Shown here in pieces: positions 1 through 5,716 of a DNA stretch of 5,716 bases. The DNA is taken from positions 1 through 5,716 of the forward strand of contig JAGWVP010000231.1 in the NCBI GenBank assembly GCA_018970825.1. Reading direction: 5' to 3'. Made by a program: the position numbers and the translations under genes. The notes under the pieces are model-generated. The model was not told the DNA's origin. It saw only the letters and a program-made list of their open reading frames with translations, and did no database searches. Every line of letters begins with the position of its first letter. The stretch's first letter is position 1. Source of the DNA: a bacterium (GTDB taxonomy: Bacteria > Desulfobacterota > Binatia > UBA12015).

Positions 1-1272
1 CACGTCGTCGAGCCACCCGACATGTTCCAGCGGGCCTTGCCCGTTCAGTATCGGGACTCGGCGCCCAAGGTCGTCCGCAAGAAGGATGGCTCCGACGTCT
101 GGATCTTCGACGGCAAGCAGATCCCGAACCTCGCACTGAACGCAGTCGTCGGGCGCCCGCCCGAGGAATACGGCATGGAGCCGACCTCCTACGAGCAGAT
201 CCGACCGGGATGCTGGAACGTCCACGAGCGGATCCGGGACATGAACGCGAACGGCATGCTCGCCTCGATGTGCTTTCCGTCGTTTCCGACCTTCACCGGG
301 ATGAAGTTCGCGGAGCACGCGGACAAGTCGCTCGCCGCCGTCCTCGTGCAGGCCTACAACGACTGGCACGTCGAGGACTGGTGCGGGGCCTATCCGGGGC
401 GCTTCATCCCGCTCGGGCTTCCGATGATGTGGGATCCTGCCGCGACCGCGGAAGAGGTTCGACGCCTGTCGCGCAAGGGCTGTCACGCCTTGAGCTTCAC
501 CGAGAGCCCCGAGAAGTTGGGCTTCCCGAGTTTCCACAGTGGCCACTGGGACCCGATCTGGCGTGCCTGCTCCGACGAAGGCACGGTCGTCGCCGTTCAC
601 ATCGGCTCGGGCGCCGGCATGAGCTTCAACTCGATGGAGGCACCGGTCGACGTCATGATCACCACGACGCCGATGAAGATCGTCGACTTCGCCGCCGACA
701 TCCTCTGGTCGAGCGTCCTGAAGCGGTACCCGAAGCTCCGCATCGCGCTCTCCGAGGGAGGAATCGGCTGGATCCCGTACTTCCTCGAGCGGGCCGACTA
801 CGTTCACGAGCATCACCACGCGTGGACCCACCAGGATTTCGGCGGCAAGCGTCCGAGCGACGTCTGGCGCGAGCACATGGTGACCTGCTTCATCGACGAC
901 GCGACCGGCATCGCGCTGCGCGACCGGGTCGGCCTCGACACGATCACCTGGGAGTGCGACTACCCGCACTCGGACACGACGTGGCCGAACTCTCCGGAGA
1001 TCCTCTCTCGAAGCCTCGTGGGCGTCTCCGACGCGGACGTGAACCGGATCACCCACGAGAACGCACTGCGGATCTTCCGGCTCGATGCCTTCTCGCATCG
1101 GCCGAGAGAGCTCTGCACGGCCGCAGCACTTCGAGCGGAATCACCCGACGTGGACCTGTCGGTGAAGAGCGTGCGGGGTGGACTCGCCCCGACGCTCGAC
1201 CCGACGCGTCCCGTCACGACGAGCGACGTGCTGAAACAGCTGGCAGGCGCATTCGCGACGCCTGCCGAGTAG
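1..1272 (+). CDS. Amidohydrolase family 2 (ACMSD-like TIM-barrel metal hydrolase), 5' partial
   Basis: Probable metal-dependent hydrolase or decarboxylase of the amidohydrolase-2 family (Pfam Amidohydro_2, ACMSD-like TIM barrel); substrate unknown, probably cytoplasmic. The frame is open to the left edge. The codons before the first ATG (position 22) read HVVEPPD, which matches the usual N-terminal 'D-x-D-x-H-x-x-E-P-P-D' metal-binding signature, so the true start lies a few codons outside the window and ATG-22 is internal. Other family marks, numbered from that Met: VAVHIGSG with His193 (codon 598-600), the strand segment ALSEGGIGW at about 242-250, a His-rich stretch HEHHH at about 262-266, and ECDYPHSD with Asp313 (codon 958-960), the usual late metal/catalytic Asp. 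A typical helix HENALRIF (345-352) ends the barrel; a further ~60 residues form an unassigned C-terminal tail. It ends in TAG, 51 bases from the convergent chelatase gene. Family assignment is strong; the specific reaction cannot be read from sequence. Confidence 0.9.
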   Translation, partial: HVVEPPDMFQRALPVQYRDSAPKVVRKKDGSDVWIFDGKQIPNLALNAVVGRPPEEYGMEPTSYEQIRPGCWNVHERIRDMNANGMLASMCFPSFPTFTGMKFAEHADKSLAAVLVQAYNDWHVEDWCGAYPGRFIPLGLPMMWDPAATAEEVRRLSRKGCHALSFTESPEKLGFPSFHSGHWDPIWRACSDEGTVVAVHIGSGAGMSFNSMEAPVDVMITTTPMKIVDFAADILWSSVLKRYPKLRIALSEGGIGWIPYFLERADYVHEHHHAWTHQDFGGKRPSDVWREHMVTCFIDDATGIALRDRVGLDTITWECDYPHSDTTWPNSPEILSRSLVGVSDADVNRITHENALRIFRLDAFSHRPRELCTAAALRAESPDVDLSVKSVRGGLAPTLDPTRPVTTSDVLKQLAGAFATPAE

Positions 1273-1323
1273 CGCGTCCGACGCCCTCGTTCGAGGCCGC
1301 GGCCCGGCGAGTGGGGCGGAAGT

Positions 1324-1833
1324 TCAGGCGCGTCCGAGCTGGTCGGCGAGGAAGTCCGCCGCCCGCTCGAGATCGAACGGCCATGCGTAGCGTATGTCGA
1401 CTCCCGGGTGGAGTTTCCGCGCGTGCTCGACGATCTCGGGGATCTCCTGCTCGGAGTGGGATCCGCCCGGGGTGAACATCGTGGTCGTGAGGAGAATGGT
1501 CTTCGTGCCCTCGGCCACCAGGTCCGCGATCGCATCCTCGAGACTCGGGGCGCAGAACTCGTTGTAGGCGACCACGAGCTTTCTCGGGGCGACGCGATCG
1601 CGAAGGCGCAGCGCGATCTGCTCAAGACCGGCTCCGTAGGGATCCGTCTTCGGGGTTCGCGGCCATTCGCGGACCTGCTTGTCGAGTTCGGCCTCGCGAG
1701 GGCTCATCTCGACCTGGCCGCGCGCACGCCGCATGCCCTCGAGGCGCTTGAGCTCCGAGACGAGGTCCCCGGGGCAATCCGAGGGAATGCCGCCGTGACC
1801 GACGAGGATGACCGCTTCCTTGGAGTCCGACAT
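1324..1833 (-). CDS. CbiX/SirB-like chelatase family protein (sirohydrochlorin chelatase-type)
   Basis: A 169-residue protein of the class II chelatase fold (CbiX/SirB, which insert Co or Fe into sirohydrochlorin). The N-terminus reads AVILVGHGG with His13, the position of the first metal-binding His. The second signature, FTPGGSHSEQEIPE, carries His126 and acidic residues and matches the family's 'G-x-H-x-x-x-D-I-P' motif. Single-domain CbiX-S proteins are about 120-130 residues; here about 45 extra charged residues (about 17-65, including EWPRTPKTDPYGAGLEQIA) lie between the first His and the next recognisable core. The ATG at 1833 is chosen; an in-frame TTG at 1839 would add two residues, and neither has a clear Shine-Dalgarno. 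No cobalamin, siroheme or heme biosynthesis gene is visible nearby, so the real substrate (siroheme, another tetrapyrrole, or something else) is open. Fold is fairly certain, substrate is not. Confidence 0.8.
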   Translation of the reverse strand: MSDSKEAVILVGHGGIPSDCPGDLVSELKRLEGMRRARGQVEMSPREAELDKQVREWPRTPKTDPYGAGLEQIALRLRDRVAPRKLVVAYNEFCAPSLEDAIADLVAEGTKTILLTTTMFTPGGSHSEQEIPEIVEHARKLHPGVDIRYAWPFDLERAADFLADQLGRA

Positions 1834-1915
1834 GCGCAAAGGCTACCACGATCGGTCGAACCCGCCAGCCCCCGCCACCCTCGAAGCGGGGCGAGAGGCG
1901 GCGTAGTCTCGGGGC

Positions 1916-1930
1916 GCGAAGGATCTTCGC
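1916..1930. repeat. Perfect 6-bp inverted repeat in the divergent spacer before the YeeZ-like gene
   Basis: GCGAAG (1916-1921) and CTTCGC (1925-1930) are perfect inverted copies separated by GAT. The repeat ends 52 bases before the YeeZ-like ATG. It could be a dyad operator or a 5'-leader hairpin, or chance in GC-rich DNA. There is no T-run after it, so it does not look like a terminator. Confidence 0.35.
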
Positions 1931-1971
1931 CCGTGGCAGGCGGCCGGTGCGGCCCTCGTCGGGCGGGTGCC

Positions 1972-1977
1972 AGGAGG
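1972..1977 (+). promoter_or_regulatory. Strong Shine-Dalgarno deciding the YeeZ-like start
   Basis: AGGAGG lies 5 bases before the ATG at 1983. It rules in that ATG over the in-frame GTG at 1947, which would add 12 residues ahead of the Rossmann strand and has no comparable site. The rest of the 149-base divergent spacer (1834-1982) shows no convincing -35/-10 pair; a TAGTCT at 1904-1909 is the only weak -10 candidate. Confidence 0.75.
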
Positions 1978-1982
1978 TCGGC

Positions 1983-2858
1983 ATGAAGGGAGAGAGGATC
2001 CTCGTCGCGGGATGCGGCGACGTCGGCTCGGCGCTGGCCAGACGGCTCGTCGCCGACGGGGCGACCGTCTTCGGGTTGCGGCGACGTCCCGAGCACCTGC
2101 CTTCCGACGTGGTCCCGATCGCGATCGACCTCCGGCGTTCCGAGGAAATGAAGCGGCTTCCGGCTGGAGTGACATGCCTGGTCTTCGCGGCGGCTGCCGA
2201 CGGGAGTGACGAGGGGTCCTACCGGGCGATTTACGTCGAAGGTCTTCGCAACCTCCTCTCCGGTCTCGCGGCCTCGGGGAGCGCGCCGAGCAGGTTGGTC
2301 TTCACGTCGAGCACGGCCGTCTACGGCCAGACCGGCGGCGAATGGGTCGACGAGACGTCCTCGACCGAGCCGCCCGGGTTCAGTGGTCGGGTCATGCTGG
2401 AGGCGGAAGCCTTGCTCGCGGAACACGCCTCGCCCCTCGGTGCGACGGCAGCGAGCATTCGCCTCGGCGGAATCTACGGGCCGGGGCGCACGAGGCTCGT
2501 CGATCTCGTCCGAAGCGGTCGGGCGACCTGCGCGGAGGGAAGCTGCCGCTGGACCAACCGGATTCACGTCGAGGATGCAGCGGACGCGGTCCGGCACATC
2601 CTCCGGATCGGTGCAGCAGGCGGGACCTGGGTCGGCGTCGACGACGAGCCGGCCGACCAGTGCGCCGTGTACGACTGGCTCGCCGAGCGGATGGGCCTGC
2701 CGCGCCCGCCGCGGGTTCCCGAATCGGCCGAGGCCCGTCGCGGTGCGGAGGCTTCGAACAAGCGATGCAGCAACCGCCGTCTGCGGGCCTCGGGCTTTCG
2801 CTTCCGCTTCCCCTCCTTCAGGGAAGGCTACGCGAGGATGCTCGAGGGAGGACGCTGA
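1983..2858 (+). CDS. YeeZ-like atypical SDR, NAD(P)-dependent epimerase/dehydratase family protein
   Basis: A 291-residue Rossmann-fold protein resembling E. coli YeeZ and the NAD-dependent epimerase/dehydratase superfamily. The nucleotide-binding motif is AGCGDVG (residues 9-15, GxGxxG). FTSSTAVYG (107-115) matches the conserved strand and following loop of YeeZ. FSGRVMLEAEALL (133-145) aligns with YeeZ NSGRVLEELEDWL, the place where active SDRs carry YxxxK; neither the Tyr nor the Lys is present. RLGGIYGPGR (160-169) and NRIHVEDAADAV (192-203) are the usual later motifs, and the C-terminus (about 256-285, SNKRCSNRRL..GFRFRFPSFREGY) matches the end of the family. The substrate is unknown for the whole group; I infer a cytoplasmic NAD(P)-binding protein and cannot say whether it is an enzyme. 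It stands alone on its strand: the upstream neighbour is divergent and the downstream one convergent. Confidence 0.85.
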   Translation: MKGERILVAGCGDVGSALARRLVADGATVFGLRRRPEHLPSDVVPIAIDLRRSEEMKRLPAGVTCLVFAAAADGSDEGSYRAIYVEGLRNLLSGLAASGSAPSRLVFTSSTAVYGQTGGEWVDETSSTEPPGFSGRVMLEAEALLAEHASPLGATAASIRLGGIYGPGRTRLVDLVRSGRATCAEGSCRWTNRIHVEDAADAVRHILRIGAAGGTWVGVDDEPADQCAVYDWLAERMGLPRPPRVPESAEARRGAEASNKRCSNRRLRASGFRFRFPSFREGYARMLEGGR

Positions 2859-2918
2859 TCGAGGTCGCGTCCTCCGTCGTCGACGCGGTCTCGGGAACGT
2901 CTCGTCGCCCGCCCGCGT

Positions 2919-2937
2919 GGACGGGTCGTCCCGTTTT
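2919..2937 (+). terminator. Probable intrinsic terminator after the YeeZ-like gene
   Basis: ACGGG (2921-2925), loop TCGT, then CCCGT (2930-2934) forms a perfect 5-bp stem followed by a short T-run (2934-2937). Two G.U pairs (2919-2920 with 2935-2936) could extend it. It lies 60 bases past the YeeZ-like stop and touches the stop codon of the convergent M50 gene. The T-run is short, so efficiency is uncertain. The rest of the 78-base convergent spacer shows nothing else. Confidence 0.45.
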
Positions 2938-3572
2938 CAGGGATGACCGAGCAGCCATCCGATCGCGGCGCGCTGTGCCGGGCGGAGGATGCCGTTCAGG
3001 GCGCCCGTGAAGATGAGAGCGAGCAGGATCGGCATGCCGAGTCGACGGAGCCCGGCCGTCAGCCCGTCGAACGAGTGCGGAAGGAGCCCCTCGAGCACGC
3101 CGAACCCGTCGAGCGGGGGAACGGGAATCAGGTTGAAGATCGCGAGCGCGACGTTCACGATCACGGAGTAGGCTGCGAACCAGAACAGCTTCACCGCGAG
3201 CGGACCTGCCGTTTCGAGACCGCGGATCCGGGTCGCCAGCAACGCGAAGGCGATCGCAAGAAGCACGTTCGAGAGCGGACCGGCCCCGGACACCACGAGG
3301 TTGGCGAACTTGGGATCGCGCGTCCGGGCGAGAGCGACCGGGACGGGGCGCGCCCAGCCGAACACCGGCGCGCCGGAGAACGCGAGCATGGCGGGGAGCA
3401 GGATCGAGCCGAAGGGATCGACGTGCCGCAGCGGGTTCAGCGAGATGCGTCCGAGGTCCCGCGCGGTCGGATCGCCGCACCAGAGAGCTGCGAGCCCGTG
3501 AGCCGACTCGTGGACGCACACGGCGAACACGAGTGCGGCGACCTGGAGGACGACCATGAGCGTCTCGTTCAT
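2937..3572 (-). CDS. Site-2 protease family protein (small M50 intramembrane metalloprotease)
   Basis: A 211-residue integral membrane zinc protease of the M50 / S2P-like family, the compact type without PDZ or CBS domains. The first hydrophobic segment (about 5-30) contains HESAH (21-25), the HExxH zinc motif. The other ligand sits in NLIPVPPLDG (147-156), where Asp155 is the third zinc ligand. Further hydrophobic segments lie at about 53-72, 93-114, 127-150 and 180-195, with the family's loop NPLRHVDPFGS (46-56) between the first two. The ATG at 3572 has GGAAGG 8 bases upstream (3581-3586), inside the end of the preceding SDR gene. The start overlaps that SDR's stop as ATGA, so the two are probably co-transcribed and translationally coupled. 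The protein substrate cannot be inferred. All active-site residues are intact. Confidence 0.92.
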   Translation of the reverse strand: MNETLMVVLQVAALVFAVCVHESAHGLAALWCGDPTARDLGRISLNPLRHVDPFGSILLPAMLAFSGAPVFGWARPVPVALARTRDPKFANLVVSGAGPLSNVLLAIAFALLATRIRGLETAGPLAVKLFWFAAYSVIVNVALAIFNLIPVPPLDGFGVLEGLLPHSFDGLTAGLRRLGMPILLALIFTGALNGILRPAQRAAIGWLLGHP

Positions 3573-4435
3573 GAGAAGACCCTTCCGGCCTCGTCGAGGC
3601 CGATTCCGGTGAGACGAGTGCTGAGCTCCCAGAGGCGGCATGCGGCGACGTCGTCCCGCGCCGCGGCCGACGGGGAGCGTTCCCGGCCGTTCGCGAAGTA
3701 GCCGCCGCTCCGCCCTTCGACCGCGGGGGACGACGCGAGGTGGATCGAGGTCTCGGCCCCCGACTCCGGCGTCCGGAAGAACGGGCGGAGCATCGCGATC
3801 AGGACGCGCGCCACCCGCCCGTTGTTCGTGCCGAGCCCGGTCGCGACCGCGCCCGGGTGGAGGCACGTGACGGTGACTCCCGTGCCTTCGAGCCGGCGGG
3901 CGAGCTCGCGCGTGAACAGGATGTTCGCGAGCTTGGAATGCCCGTAGACCTTCATGGTCGACCATCCCCCTGAGAACCCGGGATCGTCGAAGGCGATCCC
4001 GTCCACCAGCTTGTGAGCGTCCGAGGAGACGTTCACGATCCTCGACGGCGCGCTCTCCCGGAGGCGATCGAGCAAGAGGAGGGTGAGCGACCAGTACGCG
4101 AGGTGGTTCACGGCGAAGACGGACTCGTGTCCGTCGACGGTCGTCGTTCGCCGAAGGTTGACGATCCCCGCGTTGTTCACGAGCACCTCGATGCGCGGGC
4201 AGCGGTCGAGGATTTCCGTCGCGACACGACGGATCTCGGCCTGCGAGGCGAGATCTCCGAGGAACACCAGCGGCTCGTCTCCACCGGTGGCCCGGATCGC
4301 CGAGACGGTGTCTCGGGCCCGCCCGGGGTCGCGGGCGACGATTCCGAGGCGAGCTCCCCGGGCGGCGAGCGCCACGGCCGTCGCCCGGCCGATCCCCGAG
4401 GTGGCCCCGGTCACGATGCAGGTCTTCCCGGTCAC
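3569..4435 (-). CDS. SDR family NAD(P)-dependent oxidoreductase, retinol-dehydrogenase-like
   Basis: A 288-residue classical-fold short-chain dehydrogenase/reductase with the RDH11-14-like layout. The cofactor motif is TGATSGIG (9-16), followed by an Arg at the end of strand 2 (VARD, 33-36), which suggests NADP preference. NNAG is at 87-90, the tetrad Asn at about 110 (FAVNHLAYW), the catalytic Ser in IVNVSSDAHK (133-142), and YGHSK at 164-168 gives Tyr164/Lys168. The LHPGAVATG segment (192-200) follows. All four tetrad residues are present, so it should be an active oxidoreductase for an alcohol, aldehyde or ketone; the substrate is unknown. The GTG start at 4435 places the Rossmann strand at residue 5 as expected and has GGGAG about 8 bases upstream. 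The frame stays open much farther upstream, but that extension has no family similarity and overlaps the divergent gene. It is followed directly by the M50 gene. Confidence 0.9.
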   Translation of the reverse strand: MTGKTCIVTGATSGIGRATAVALAARGARLGIVARDPGRARDTVSAIRATGGDEPLVFLGDLASQAEIRRVATEILDRCPRIEVLVNNAGIVNLRRTTTVDGHESVFAVNHLAYWSLTLLLLDRLRESAPSRIVNVSSDAHKLVDGIAFDDPGFSGGWSTMKVYGHSKLANILFTRELARRLEGTGVTVTCLHPGAVATGLGTNNGRVARVLIAMLRPFFRTPESGAETSIHLASSPAVEGRSGGYFANGRERSPSAAARDDVAACRLWELSTRLTGIGLDEAGRVFS

Positions 4436-4624
4436 GCGGGAATCTCCCGTCGGGGGGACGGGGCGCCGCCCGCCGAATCGCCGGTTCCGGGCCGATTGAC
4501 CGTCGGCCGGAAGTGATCGAGACCGATGCCGGGTGAGACCCATCCAAGCGGCGCTCCCGTGCCGCTGCGTTGCGACCGCTGATCGCTCGCGGCGAGACGT
4601 GCCGCCTCGACGGCCGGAGAGTGC
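4436..4624. promoter_or_regulatory. Divergent promoter region between the two SDR units
   Basis: This 189-base spacer lies between the starts of the leftward SDR-M50 pair and the rightward SDR/acyl-CoA dehydrogenase pair, so it must hold promoters for both unless transcription comes from farther away. The only -35-like element seen on the plus strand is TTGACC (4496-4501), with no convincing -10 at the right distance. No small gene or RNA gene was found in it. The call is by position, not by motif. Confidence 0.4.
4437..4449 (-). promoter_or_regulatory. Inverted repeat covering the ribosome binding site of the retinol-dehydrogenase-like SDR
   Basis: Read on the minus strand, CGGGA-GAT-TCCCG is a perfect 5-bp stem with a 3-base loop, ending one base before the GTG start at 4435. 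The presumed Shine-Dalgarno GGGAG sits in its 5' arm and loop edge, so folding would mask it. This may be translational control or a chance GC-rich dyad; the short loop and weak site leave it uncertain. Confidence 0.3.
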
Positions 4625-5506
4625 GTGGCAACCACCTACCGCGAGACGATGGCAGAGCATCCCGGGGAGATCCAGAAGACCGCTCTCGTCACCGGCGCCT
4701 CGCGTGGGCTCGGGTTCGAGATCGCGCGCCTTCTCGCGGCGCGGGGCTGGGCGGTTGCGCTCGTCGCTCGGGATCCCGTGCGCATCGAGGCCGCGAGGGA
4801 GGCGCTCGCCCGCGAGTTCCCTCGCGCCGGGCTCCTGGCATGGGCCTGCGACCTGGAGATCGAGGGCTCCGCTCGCCATGCCGTCGAACGAGCCGTCGCG
4901 GCATTCGGAGGGCTCGACCTGCTCGTGAACAATGCCGGTGCGATCTCGGCAGCCCCTTTCGTCGGGCTCGACCCCGGGGCGCTCCGGTCGTCGGTGGCCC
5001 TTCACGTCCTGGCACCTGCCGAGGCGATGCAGGCTGCGTGGCCCTTCTTCGTCGCGCGGAGCGGGGGCCGCGTGGTGAACGTTTCCGCGATCGAGGGGCT
5101 CGTCGGCGGGCCGCTCCTCTCTGCCTGCGCGACCGGCAAGTTCGGCCTGGTCGGCCTGACCGAGAGCGTCCGAGCGGAGTGGGCGGCGCGAGGCGTCGGG
5201 ATCACGCTCGTTTGTCCCGGCTTCCTTCGCCCGGCAGCCGAGGTGAAGGGTACGCCCGGCGTCGCGGGCGTGCCGGGCCTGCCGCCGCGCGTCGCCGGCT
5301 GGCTTCGCTCGCCATTCGTGTCGATGGACGTGAGGCGCGCGGCCGAGCTCGTGCTCGAGGCCAGCGAGCGTGGGAAACCCCGCATCGTGCTCACGCCGGC
5401 GGCGAAGGTCCTGGCGGTCGTCGCGGGGGTGGCCCCGGGTCTCGTCGCGCGGGTCGCGGCCGCCGTGGGCCGGCGGCTCTGGCGCGACCCCGAGGTCGCG
5501 GGCTAG
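4625..5506 (+). CDS. SDR-fold protein with degenerate catalytic tetrad
   Basis: A 293-residue protein with the classical SDR Rossmann fold. The cofactor motif TGASRGLG (23-30) and VNNAG (101-105) are intact, and VARD (47-50) gives an Arg suggesting NADP binding. Aligned by the spacing of FabG-type SDRs (Asn to Ser 28 residues, Ser to Tyr 13, Tyr to Lys 4), the tetrad reads His127, Ala155, Cys168, Lys172 instead of Asn-Ser-Tyr-Lys. The Tyr position is a TGC codon (5126-5128), one base from TAC. CPGFLRP (197-203) is the usual PG loop. A hydrophobic/basic C-terminal helix (about 258-285) may associate with membranes. The GTG at 4625 is preceded by GGAG (4616-4619) at 5 bases; an ATG at 4649 would shorten the protein by 8 residues and is a real alternative. 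The acyl-CoA dehydrogenase follows after 32 bases, suggesting one operon. Fold is certain, enzymatic activity is not. Confidence 0.88.
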   Translation: MATTYRETMAEHPGEIQKTALVTGASRGLGFEIARLLAARGWAVALVARDPVRIEAAREALAREFPRAGLLAWACDLEIEGSARHAVERAVAAFGGLDLLVNNAGAISAAPFVGLDPGALRSSVALHVLAPAEAMQAAWPFFVARSGGRVVNVSAIEGLVGGPLLSACATGKFGLVGLTESVRAEWAARGVGITLVCPGFLRPAAEVKGTPGVAGVPGLPPRVAGWLRSPFVSMDVRRAAELVLEASERGKPRIVLTPAAKVLAVVAGVAPGLVARVAAAVGRRLWRDPEVAG

Positions 5507-5523
5507 GTTCGGGGTGTTTTCCC

Positions 5524-5530
5524 GGGGAGG
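5524..5530 (+). promoter_or_regulatory. Shine-Dalgarno of the acyl-CoA dehydrogenase gene
   Basis: GGGGAGG lies 8 bases before the ATG at 5539. It abuts another ATG at 5531 that reads only three codons (ATG GAA CCA TGA). The zero spacing to 5531 and good spacing to 5539 favour 5539 as the start. Confidence 0.65.
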
Positions 5531-5538
5531 ATGGAACC

Positions 5539-5716
5539 ATGAGCGGAGAGATCTACGCCACGCCCGAGCACGAGGCCTTTCGGGGCACGGTGCGGAAGTT
5601 CGTCCAGGAGGAACTCGCCCCGCGTGCCCGCGAATTCGACGAATCGGGCCGGATCGACAAGTCGCTCTACCGGCGGATGGGTGATCTCGGGATGCTCGGG
5701 ATCCGCTACGAACCCC
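5539..5716 (+). CDS. Acyl-CoA dehydrogenase family protein, N-terminal part (3' cut by window edge)
   Basis: Only 59 codons are in the window. They match the N-terminal all-helical domain of FAD-dependent acyl-CoA dehydrogenases: a first helix ATPEHEAFRGTVRKFVQEEL (7-26), then APRAREFDESGRID (27-40) and the typical 'lyrrmgdLGmLGI' helix (43-55) leading into the conserved RYEP segment (56-59). The family catalyses alpha,beta-dehydrogenation of acyl-CoA thioesters, passing electrons to ETF. The catalytic Glu and FAD-contact regions lie beyond the edge, so chain-length class cannot be judged. It lies 32 bases after the SDR with no terminator between, which suggests co-transcription. Confidence 0.85.
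   Translation, partial: MSGEIYATPEHEAFRGTVRKFVQEELAPRAREFDESGRIDKSLYRRMGDLGMLGIRYEP

Noticed and set aside
1285..1304. CCTCG-TT-CGAGG dyad and GGCCGCGGCC palindrome between the convergent amidohydrolase and chelatase genes as a bidirectional terminator
   Set aside because: The loop is too short for a stable hairpin and neither strand has a T-run after it; expected by chance in such GC-rich sequence.
210..1475. Long plus-strand open frame (421 codons) overlapping the amidohydrolase
   Set aside because: Arg/Ala/Gly-rich low-complexity product with no motifs; a frame shadow of a confidently identified gene in GC-rich DNA, and it runs past that gene into the convergent chelatase.
1704..2597. 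Minus-strand open frame (297 codons) antisense to the YeeZ-like gene and overlapping the chelatase
   Set aside because: Composition is Arg/Pro/Asp-rich with no recognisable domain, and it conflicts with two genes supported by motifs and, for one, a strong ribosome binding site.
2943..3701. Plus-strand open frame (252 codons) antisense to the M50 gene
   Set aside because: Glu/Arg/Gly-rich shadow typical of the antisense frame of a membrane protein in GC-rich DNA; no motif.
3573..4631. Apparent fusion of a 353-residue upstream region to the M50 protease
   Set aside because: The upstream part is an out-of-frame reading of the SDR gene, Arg/Pro-rich; the M50 start at 3572 has its own Shine-Dalgarno and the first residues fit the family.
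4436..5005. N-terminal extension of the retinol-dehydrogenase-like SDR to 478 residues
   Set aside because: The added 190 residues show no domain, cross the divergent spacer and lie antisense to the 4625-5506 gene; the GTG at 4435 gives the normal SDR N-terminus.
5531..5542. Three-codon upstream frame (ATG GAA CCA TGA) overlapping the acyl-CoA dehydrogenase start
   Set aside because: It directly abuts the Shine-Dalgarno with no spacer, so initiation there is unlikely; most likely chance.

Overview
The window is ordinary-looking, very GC-rich bacterial chromosome. By eye roughly two thirds of bases are G+C, with strong G/C preference at third codon positions. It is packed with metabolic genes and shows no mobile-element, phage, CRISPR, tRNA or rRNA signature. 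The mix (ACMSD-type amidohydrolase, several SDR oxidoreductases, an acyl-CoA dehydrogenase, a stand-alone CbiX-like chelatase, a small M50 protease) resembles uncultured high-GC deltaproteobacterial, Myxococcota or Binatota-type genomes. That placement is inference from gene content and composition only.

Layout, left to right. A 5'-truncated amidohydrolase-2 family hydrolase reads rightward (1-1272). It converges on a small CbiX/SirB-like chelatase on the minus strand (1324-1833). A 149-base divergent spacer follows, then a YeeZ-like atypical SDR reading rightward from a strong Shine-Dalgarno (1983-2858). A short convergent spacer holds a probable intrinsic terminator. Next comes a leftward two-gene unit: a retinol-dehydrogenase-like SDR (4435 to 3569), whose stop codon overlaps the start of a site-2 protease family M50 gene (3572 to 2937) by ATGA. 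A 189-base divergent spacer separates this from a rightward unit: a second classical-fold SDR (4625-5506), then, after 32 bases, the N-terminus of an acyl-CoA dehydrogenase (5539 to the window end).

Functional reading. The right-hand SDR/acyl-CoA dehydrogenase pair fits acyl-CoA or lipid-type catabolism. However, that SDR keeps only the lysine of the usual Asn-Ser-Tyr-Lys tetrad, so its catalytic status is doubtful. The SDR-M50 pair looks translationally coupled, but the functional link is not obvious. The chelatase has no siroheme or cobalamin neighbours here.

I did not find a clear undescribed system. The most interesting points are the tetrad-degenerate SDR, the SDR-M50 coupling and the chelatase with a long insertion.
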